A stretch of DNA of 64,000 bases from Uloborus plumipes (lineage: Eukaryota; Arthropoda; Arachnida; Araneae; Uloboridae): positions 102,045 to 166,044 of the forward strand of contig JAXGGA010001175.1 in NCBI GenBank assembly GCA_038373865.1, given 5' to 3'. Shown in pieces: positions 56,446 through 64,000 of this stretch. Within the stretch, counting starts at the first letter, position 1; each line of letters starts with the position of its first letter. The notes below the pieces were generated by a model, which worked only from the letters and a program-made list of their open reading frames with translations, searched no databases and had not been told where the DNA came from. The position numbers and the translations under genes were made by a program.

Positions 56446-57350
56446 TTAAAAATCAGTTTCATTATCAGATTCATCTGAACTGCTCTCCTCATACCAGTTA
56501 AAAAAGTGATTTTCATCATCTACATCCAAACATTCACACATGTCCGTGCATGGAAATCCGTTCCATCTACATTTGCACAGTAGTGTAGAACATTTACTTT
56601 TTTGCTTGAGCATTTTACCAGTTCTAGAATCGCCTGTGGAGCAGGTACCATTCTGGTCATCTGGGGAACAAATCTGCTGTCTTACATTTCCCAACCATAA
56701 CCAGCATCTGGCTGTGGAATATTCGGACATGCAATGACATCATTTTGCCATATCATGGCCTGATAATGTGCTCTCATGATGGCATAGCGAAGAGCTGATT
56801 GTGTTGGTGGCATTTTATCTAATTCGGCATGAACCGAACCGAGCCAACATCTGATTTAGAACAGTTTGGCAGCTAAATTTCGCAAACAAACTGTTTTAAT
56901 GCACCAAAAATATCTTCAGATGGTGTAGAATTAAATCCTAAATTTGCAAAAGTTTGCAGAGTTATTTTATCAGACTGCTGTAAGGCTTTTTAACATGAGA
57001 GTTTACCTTTTCCAGCAAACGCTCCTGTAGTGTCGCATGCAGTAGATGCATAAAAGCCAGGCAAGGCTTTTACATTTTCTTTTCCTAAAGCATATTGATT
57101 TGAGAGCAATCTGTCTTTTTCTTTTACCGCTCCCTACTATGCACGATGTTCTTGGAGCATAGCATGGGGTATCGCCGAAGAACCAATACAACAACATCTG
57201 TATCTGGAGAGTAAATATGAATAATAGAGGCATCGCGTAAAGTTGCATCTGCAGTGTGTAATAATAATTTTGTGTCAGCTTCCTCGTGTGTGCTTCGTAG
57301 GTGCTGTACTGAGATATGAGTTGCTGCTGCTTCACCTCGCCCTGCCACAA
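56446..57350 (-). pseudogene. Uncharacterised TE-like gene (EEADTK...SPDTDVVVL, C-terminal CKC cluster)
   Basis: A decayed member of a multicopy invertebrate family of unknown function. I recognise the family by sequence but know no established role. Reading down the minus strand: STHEEADTKLLLHTADATL, IIHIYSPDTDVVVLVLRRYP, then after a frameshift LGKENVKALPGFYAS and CDTTGAFAGKGK, NSTPSEDIFGALKQF, KMPPTQSALRYAIMRAHYQ, QNDVIACPNIPQPDAGYGWE, and the cysteine-rich end CSTLLCKCRWNGFPCTDMCE with an acidic tail ending SDNETDF (stop at 56446). The SPDTD motif could be a nuclease-like acidic site (guess). Frameshifts and stops (including TAA after GYGWEM) break it, and the N-terminal part is missing. 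Multicopy habit suggests a mobile-element gene. Confidence 0.7.
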
Positions 57351-57353
57351 TAA

Positions 57354-57878
57354 TAGGTAAATTTGGGAATTAATTCTACACCATCTGAAGATATTTTTGG
57401 TGCATTAGATTAGTTTGTTTGCAAAAATGTACCTGCAAAACTGTTCTAAATCAGATGTTGGCTCTGTTCGATTCATGTTATTTCAAAAGAAAATTGCCGA
57501 ATTAAAGAAGATGCCACCAACACAATCAGCTCTTCGCTATGCCATCATGAGAGCACATTATCAGGCCATGATATAGCAAAATGATGTCATTGCATGGCCG
57601 AATATTCCACAGCCAGATGCTGCTTATGACTAGGAAATGCGAGACAGCATATTTGTTCCCCAGATGACACAATGGAACCTGCTCTACAGGTGATTCTAGA
57701 ACTGGTAAAATACTCATGCAAAAAAAGTATATGTTCTACACTGTTGTGCAAATGCAGACGTAACGGATTTCCATGCACGGACATGTGTGAATGTTTGGAT
57801 GTAGATGATGAAAATCACTGTTTTAACTGGTATGACTAGGGCAGTTCAGAAGAATCTGAAAATGAAGCTGATTTTTAA
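57354..57878 (+). pseudogene. Second, inverted copy of the TE-like gene, C-terminal part
   Basis: Same family as the minus-strand copy, starting at the LGINSTPSEDIFGAL block. It continues QKKIAELKKMPPTQSAL, RYAIMRAHYQAMI-stop-QN, PNIPQPDAAYD-stop-EM. After a frameshift it reads PALQVILELVKYSCKKS, STLLCKCRRNGFPCTDMCE, WYD-stop-GSSEESENEADF, with a TAA at 57876-57878. Two of the in-frame TAG codons replace TGG codons that are still TGG in the other arm. It lacks the EEADTK region. Non-coding. Confidence 0.7.
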
Positions 57879-58058
57879 ATTGTATTACATATTATTATTA
57901 TTCGACTTACTGTTTTAAAATTCTTCCTAGCAATGTCTTCTTGAAACGATCAAGAATATGAAAAATTAATTTGTGGGTTGATTTAAATATATCTATTACA
58001 TTTTCTTTCAAATGCTACTGTCAAATGACTGCGAGTGTGTTGCTATTTGTAATTATAG

Positions 58059-59419
58059 TTCTACTTTCATCTTTTTATTTAACTATTTTCTTTGCATATA
58101 AATGTAGCTGAAAATGTATAGTGAGGTATAATGAAATAAAATATTTTACTTTCAATAAATGTTTAGTTTGTTTAAAATTACTTTTTACACTCCGCAACAG
58201 AAACAAACACAATGTTAAGCAGTCCATGGGAAATTTGGGTTCATTAATGTTGTCATTATATTATTATTTGAGTGATTACACTTTAAAAATCTGTCTCTCA
58301 TTTTATTAACTAAAAAAATCAGGTATATTTCAGACCACTCACAATGAATATCACTGGTTCGTATTATTTAAAGCACATTTGTGGCTGTAAAAACTTCCTT
58401 CAGCAGTGCTTTAAGCTACAAAAAATTGTGGTGGGAGAAAATTGGCGAAAAAAATTGCTTTTTAAGAGGAACAAGTTATCAGATTAGCGGGGGCAATTGA
58501 ACCCCTCTCCCTGATCAAATAAATAAATAAAAACATTAATTTTTAAACCCCTTCCCGCCCCCTGAGAGGGTGATTACAGTCCCGAGCAAAATGCAAATGC
58601 AATGTATACTATGTGTTGAAGGATAAATGCGTACACAAATGTGCATTTGCATTTTGCAAGCAAGGCGAGACGGCAACCCCTCTCCCCCGCCTTGCTTGTC
58701 AAAATGATGGGCTTGATAAGAAGGCACCTCTATTCAATGAAAAAAACATCTTTAGCCGGATGAATTTTGATTCATAAGCTCTCATGTTATACACGGAAAA
58801 AAAGAGCTCTTAATAGCTCCGAAACACGTGTCAGCAATTTGAATTCAGCTGTTTGAAAACTGATTGTAAGCCATGAAATAATGAAGATATAATTATTTTA
58901 GTGCAAGAACTTTGCCCCCCCCCCCTCTTACGCCCTCCTGTACTATTTTTGGTGGTGGAAACATCCGAATTCGTATTTTTGGTACCAATACCTTTCAGAA
59001 AAACCAATTGCTATAATTGTATCACAAAAAGCGCACGGAAAACCAGTTGCTCCCAGACCAAGTTGTTTTTGTAGTAATCCAAACTCCAAGCCTTATTAAA
59101 ATTAGTTAAATAAACTATTTTTTTAACTGTTGTGAAAAAAATCGTCTGCTTTTCTTTTTTCAGTTTTTAAGGAGTCAAAACTCGGTAAATTATAAAAATA
59201 CTGTATAAATTGCGCTATTACAATGTTCTTCCTAAAATGTTTCATTTCGAAAATGAATTATTTTGTTAGAAGGAAAAAAGACTTCCTTCTTCTTTGGTAA
59301 AATTTCTGTTGGTTCCTGTAAGCAACAAAATTGTTCTCATTTTCTCTTTTGGCTTATTTTTATATCATACTTTTAAGGAATTACAACTGGATTATAACTA
59401 AAATTGAATATTCTATTTG
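58059..59419. other. No gene; one strong hairpin
   Basis: AT-rich spacer with a poly-C run near 58916. The hairpin at 58586-58657 is listed separately. Confidence 0.5.
58586..58657. repeat. 72-bp hairpin with perfect 16-bp arms
   Basis: GCAAAATGCAAATGCA (58586-58601) and its exact inverse (58642-58657) flank a 40-nt loop. Weaker complementarity extends outward to about 58555 and 58695. Each arm contains the POU octamer ATGCAAAT. Probably a small foldback MITE. Confidence 0.65.
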
Positions 59420-59424
59420 TGATA

Positions 59425-59488
59425 TCAATTCATTACCAAATGACCTTTTAATTTTATACCACGGGCAAAGCCGTGCGAGTACCGCTAG
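59425..59488 (+). mobile_element. Helitron 3' end
   Basis: ATACCACGGGCAAAGCCGTG (hairpin) then CGAGTACCGCTAG|T. It matches the 3' end of the Helitron at 25364 over at least 45 bp, including the upstream CTTTTAATTTTATACC. No matching 5' end was found to the left, so this is a truncated copy. Confidence 0.75.
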
Positions 59489-60769
59489 TAAAAAGCAAAG
59501 AAGATATAGGAGTTCTTGCTAAATAACTTATCTTTCAATTTTTAAAACCTAATGGTACATTGTAAATATCTGTACACACAGAGGTACAGATTTTTCTGCC
59601 ACACTTATGAATCTTCCATTACCAATCTTCACTTCATTCAAAACCACTTCTATGTCGTAATATCAAAATTGAAGCTTCGCACAACAGCGGCCCGGGTGAT
59701 TTTTCATGTTTTGAAAAACTTTTCTTAAGAAAGCGCTGAAACCGTCAACAAAAATATAAACACACTTCTTTTATTTTACTCTTTCACGTCCATGCCTGGA
59801 ATTTTCAGTTGTTTGCTTTGGACTGCTGTGAAAGCATTCTTTTTTTTTACCGTATAAATAAAGTTTAACATTGTAGTGTAAGAAACAAGAAAATAGCAAA
59901 TAAAACGGCATGTGATGGGAAAAAAGTGAACGATTGTGTTGAAGGACTGCACTTTCATACAAAGCACATTTCAAAATTCGATACAAATCTGTCGAAATGT
60001 CAGAAACTGAAAGGATAAAACTGTAGAAATATTGAGGTTCCTCAGAATCAAAATCTAAGAAGGACCTTAAGCTTTGAGAATTTAGCTTCTAACAGTTGTA
60101 TTTGTATATACTTTCACGAATTTCTATACATTTGTGTGTGAATGTGTGTGGTGGTGTGTGTGTGTGAGCACGCGTGCATGTACAATTGTACATGCTTATA
60201 TTGTATATTAATATATGGGTAAATATAGGTTCTTTAAATTTAGACGGCCCATAAAAAAACTTCATGTGAAACTAACGATATTAGTGTTATTACTATGTTT
60301 TTAAGAATGTTTAAATATTAAAGAATATTGTCTTTTATATAGACCACACAGTTAATTACCTATAACTATTTAACTTTAGCATTAATAGCTGAAAATACCC
60401 ATACATGTCTACTCCTCTGGCCTGACCAAATAATTGTTTATATACAGACATGTTCGACGTTAAATTTTCGCTAATATGTCACAGCGTTTTTTAACAAAAT
60501 CATACAAGCATCAAAACATATTTCATCAATAAACATTGTAAAAATATTTTAAAAAATAGACTTTTAATTACTTGCTTTCAACTTAATACTAATAAAAGTT
60601 GAAAGCAAGCTAAGAGGTTTGAACAACATTCAAATTATATTGTAGCAGTACCCATTGAAAGTGCTACCAAGCGTACTTGTGCGAGTCACTGTTGTATTTC
60701 TCTAAGTAAGTTGAAGTTTTTTTATTGCATCGTTACCTAAACGCACGTAAGTATAATACAATATTTATT
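59489..60769. other. No gene; TG microsatellite and a palindrome
   Basis: A (TG)n tract lies at about 60131-60167. It is closely followed by a perfect 20-bp palindrome, GCATGTACAATTGTACATGC, at 60176-60195. Open frames on the minus strand near 59771-59986 have no domain. Confidence 0.5.
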
Positions 60770-63700
60770 ATGTGCAGACATCATGGATTACGTGAAATTC
60801 TGGTAAGAAGAAAGCGTGATGTTGTTTTTGTAGGAAATGTCTGATTTTGTCACATGTCTGGCGTCACTCCCCTGTCAGTTTTGTGCCTTAAAAGGGTAAA
60901 TATACATTAAAACTATATTATAAGCATAATACATTTCATTTTTAATCTTAATTATACCTACTAATGTAATTTAAATAAACGTAAATAATGTGGGAAGTAT
61001 TTTTACTAACGATCTTTTTTTTTTTTTGACATAGGGCTTACAGAAGCGAGCTCATATTCTCATTTTACATCAACAAATAAGAGAAATATTTCTAAATCAA
61101 ACCAAAATTCTGCTAGTAGTGTCACTTCCTTTGGCAACTCATTTTCTCCTATTGTCGACAAAACTTAAAAGAAAATAGGAAAATCGTTCCGCTCTTATCG
61201 TTAGAAATGTAACAATAACGTCTACTAGTGAAATAATGAATATTAAATGAAACGGGTAATTTTTTCTTTTGGAACACAAAAAATGCATTTACCGTAAATT
61301 CAAACCTTCAAAGCAGTAAATCACCGCCCCTGTTGGAGGTATTTTGCGTGTATTCATCTATATAGTTTGCAATTTATAGTTTCAAAAAAACAAAACTCAT
61401 CTTTATTTTAATGCTTTTAGTACTAAAGACGCATGAAGTATGTTAACTTGTCGGGATTAAACGAGGCTCAGATAAGAAGACGCACGACTTTGAGCATTCT
61501 GAAAATGAGGGGGGGGGGGGTCACTGGGCATAATTTCATCTTGGGCAGAAGTCTCTTTTTAGTGCAGAATCAACATCTAACTCTCTGCGTTCTAGGCGTT
61601 GCAAATCTACTTTCCTCAGTCCTTGATATTTTAGCCAATGGAATCGTTTAATCCGCCTTTTGCCATAAATCTCCTTGACAGAGATTAGGAATACAGCATA
61701 AAATACACATAATTAAATTGGGTTCATGAGGGGAAGGGGGTCTAAAAATTCGATCATGTAAAAATTGTTCGATGTTGTTGAAAATATTAATTCTTGTTAT
61801 AAAATTAGTGTATTTGCCAGAAAACAAAAAAGGAACAGTATTATTTTTAGCGAAATAAATAATCCGACGTAGCTTTTATACCGATACCTAACTTTTAAGT
61901 TAAATTATACAACAGTTATTTACTATACAATACTTTTCACCGTTATCAATAGGTTTTACTGCCGTTTAAGGGTTCGTGAACAATTGTTTAATGTATAAAA
62001 ATCTGTTTCGTAAAATTATGTAATCTTTACAGAAAAAAAACGCATTTGTCTGTCAGGAATTAGAAAAATTCTTATTAGATTAGTATTTAAATAAAATCAA
62101 TATAATCCAACATTATTGTTATTATTTTTGGGGACTCAAGCATCTAATCAAAACATTTTATTGATTCTTTAAACAATTCCTAAAAATTGCTTACTTCATA
62201 AAAAATCTTCAGAACAACCCTGTCCGATCACAAGTTTTACCGATCCATAAAAAGTAATTGCTCCGTATTCTATCAAATTGGTAGATTTAATAGTACTTTT
62301 GCGTGACGTTATTAAAAGATGGTATCTTGGAAGAAAAAAATCGATCAAGAAAGTCATTTGGGGAGTAGAAATCACATGAATTTTTTTGCTTAAACTGCTA
62401 AGTTACAATTGACATAAATGCATATTTAAAGGGAAGAAAGAAATAATAGCTCTCTTTCTACCTAAAATATTTTCAGTTTCGTAAAACATAAATGAAGTTA
62501 AACCGTGCGTTCAGTGTAGAAGGTTGATTTTGATAAAATACTAGTTTTCTTTCTTAGTTGTATAAAAGACGAGATGACCCGTGCAAAGCATTAGCACTTG
62601 ACAGAAGGAATGCAAAACAAGTTTTTTAGTAATTTTTTGAATAACAGCAAAAATGTGCATTGTTTGTCTGTTTTTCGCTGATAGCGGTGAAAAATCTTTA
62701 AAATGATGTCTTACTTTTGACGTTTGATGTAATATTACTGACATTATGCGCCGTACCCTCAATTATAAAATAAATAAAATAAATCAATGAAAAAAAAAAA
62801 GCCTTGAAAAAAAATATACATATTATGATAGAGAGTTGGAATAGAATTCTGCTGTCGACAAATTCAGCATTTTTTTTTTTTTTTTTGAATTTGAGTTCGA
62901 TTTCGCTCCATTGGCAATATTTTGCGAATAATCCACTGAATGATGTTAAAATTGCTAATACTTATAAGATGAATCATTGTAAAAACAATTTGTTTTGCAT
63001 TGATTCGTGACAAACTAGGGGTGTACAATTTTGAATTGTTTTCTTTCTTACTCTAGAGCACTATTATAGCACTTAAGGCATCTATAATGAAATTTACCCT
63101 TTAAGCCCGACCGGACTCAGAAGTCCCGCTTATATTAATTTAGTATTATGAATCCTACATGGCTGGAATACTGCTGAAACTTTTGAGAACCACTCCTTGT
63201 ACTTCGCTGAGAGGCCGACAGATGGTACCTACGATCAGAAACTGTTTTCTTGGGGGCGCGGGCCCTAAGGCGTAAGAAGCCTTAGACCCCCAAAATTTTC
63301 AAAATTTTTACTCTGTAAAAAATGTTTTTTTGATGTATTTTCAACTCAAAATACCAATATATATTGGTGATTCTACGGTCAATGCGTTTTTTGTGTCCCC
63401 AAAGAAAAAAAATCCGTTTAATTTCACACTCATTATATCACTAGTAGCCGCTATTTTTATGATTGTAGTGGTAAGGGCCAGACTAAATTTCAATTTTTAG
63501 GGGGTTTATCGATACCAGGGGAAAATTCGTTGCCAGTGGAGTGACACCATTGGCAGAATTCTGGTTTTATTTACTAGTATTTCACTTATTTTTCGGTGTA
63601 AAATCATAGTATGGACTCATTTCTATAAAACCTGTATTCAAAAAATTTTTTCTCGTTGTAATAAAATAAAAAAAACAATCTTGAAAACACGACATGTTGC

Positions 63701-63968
63701 ATACAAGTCGCACCGCAGATCCCAAATAAAAATACTTCCCGCATTATTTACGTTCATTCAAATTGCTTTCACAGGGGCAATTAATATTTAAAATGAAATT
63801 AATTATGCTTATAACACAGTTTTAATGTATATTTACCCTTTTTTGGAACAAAACTGCCAGGGGAGTGACGCCAGAGAAGTGACTAAATCACACATTACCT
63901 ATAAAAACAACATCACGCGTTCTTCTTACCAGAACTTCACGTAAACCGTGATGTCTGCACACAACAAG
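60770..63968. mobile_element. Long-inverted-repeat element, 3.2 kb, reaching the window edge
   Basis: The left arm (60770 to about 61005) reads GTGCAGACATCATGGATTAC, CTGGTAAGAAGAAAGCGTGA, GTCTGGCGTCACTCCCCTG, AAAAGGGTAAATATACATTA, ATAAACGTAAATAATGTGGG. The right arm (about 63728-63968) is its inverse at perhaps 80-85% identity. The word CCAGGGGAGTGACGCCAG and variants recurs at 60857-60878, 63531-63555 and 63855-63873. No transposase is visible between. Weak similarity continues past 63968, so the true right end may lie outside the window. Confidence 0.75.
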
Positions 63969-64000
63969 CGGTATACGCCCAAAATGTCGCGGCCGAAGTG

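Larger units (their letters stand above)
56036..58058. repeat. Inverted duplication of a TE-like gene
   Basis: Arm 1 (56036 to about 56945, read inverted) and arm 2 (about 57358-58058) match from CTATAATTACAAATA outward to the PSEDIF coding block inward. The 350-bp spacer (57003-57350) holds the upstream part of the gene only once. Arm 1 is interrupted by a 228-bp MITE (56082-56309) absent from arm 2. Divergence is roughly 5-10% by eye. Confidence 0.85.

Noticed and set aside
57526..57784. Minus-strand frames opposite the second TE-like gene copy
   Set aside because: Antisense of the plus-strand pseudogene, mirrored by equivalent frames opposite the first copy.
1..64000. A bacterial- or phage-type defence or operon system
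   Set aside because: No prokaryotic gene organisation, ribosome-binding sites or long ORFs; everything recognisable is eukaryotic transposon biology.

Overview
The window is AT-rich animal nuclear DNA, roughly two thirds A+T by eye, with many homopolymer runs, no operons and no long open frames other than transposases. The mix of Tc1, mariner, pogo, hAT, piggyBac and Helitron remains with tRNA-headed SINEs points to an arthropod. The Tc1 and pogo protein sequences look most like those I know from spiders and other chelicerates. That assignment is an inference. I find no host protein-coding gene, rRNA or functional tRNA. The window reads as a gene desert or a very large intron filled with nested transposable elements.

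Layout. 0.35-3.8 kb: a long inverted-repeat element split by a Helitron (1204-2036) that still carries the end of its helicase. 3.9-7.6 kb: small foldback elements, a hAT-type element and an 84-bp piggyBac-type MITE. 7.6-11.3 kb: two pogo-type elements with decayed transposases. 12.3-13.1 kb: an internally deleted Tc1 element. 14.5-16.3 kb and 41.9-43.7 kb: two copies of a 1.87-kb family built on six tandem units of about 147 bp. 17.2-18.7 kb: a foldback element whose repeat units carry six perfect TGACGTCA sites. 24.1 kb: a tRNA-derived SINE with an 11-bp target duplication. 25.4-29.8 kb: a Helitron with both termini and nested MITEs. 31.7-35.0 kb: a 3.3-kb hAT element with a perfect 8-bp duplication. 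35.1-36.7 kb: a dead mariner split by a hAT MITE. 37.8-39.6 kb: an apparently intact Tc1 transposon with a 348-aa transposase, next to a pogo-type MITE, both in a TA microsatellite. 44.3-46.1 kb: a terminal-inverted-repeat element hosting a 3'-truncated mariner. 48.6-50.0 kb: a 1.38-kb palindrome. 50.6-51.1 kb: a piggyBac remnant with its cysteine-rich domain. 54.0 kb: a MITE. 56.0-58.1 kb: an inverted duplication of an uncharacterised TE-like gene, one arm interrupted by a MITE. 59.5 kb: a Helitron 3' end. 60.8 kb to the right edge: a 3.2-kb long-inverted-repeat element.

Between these lie a few blocks of higher-complexity, non-repetitive DNA (about 2.4-2.7, 6.7-7.3, 20.4-21.9, 23.0-23.6, 41.0-41.5 and 53.1-53.4 kb). 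They contain homeodomain-, POU-, RFX- and CTCF-like motifs. They are the best candidates for host regulatory sequence, but sequence alone does not prove that. The genes do not form a pathway. What links them is transposition biology: autonomous copies, deletion derivatives, MITEs, and insertions inside older insertions.
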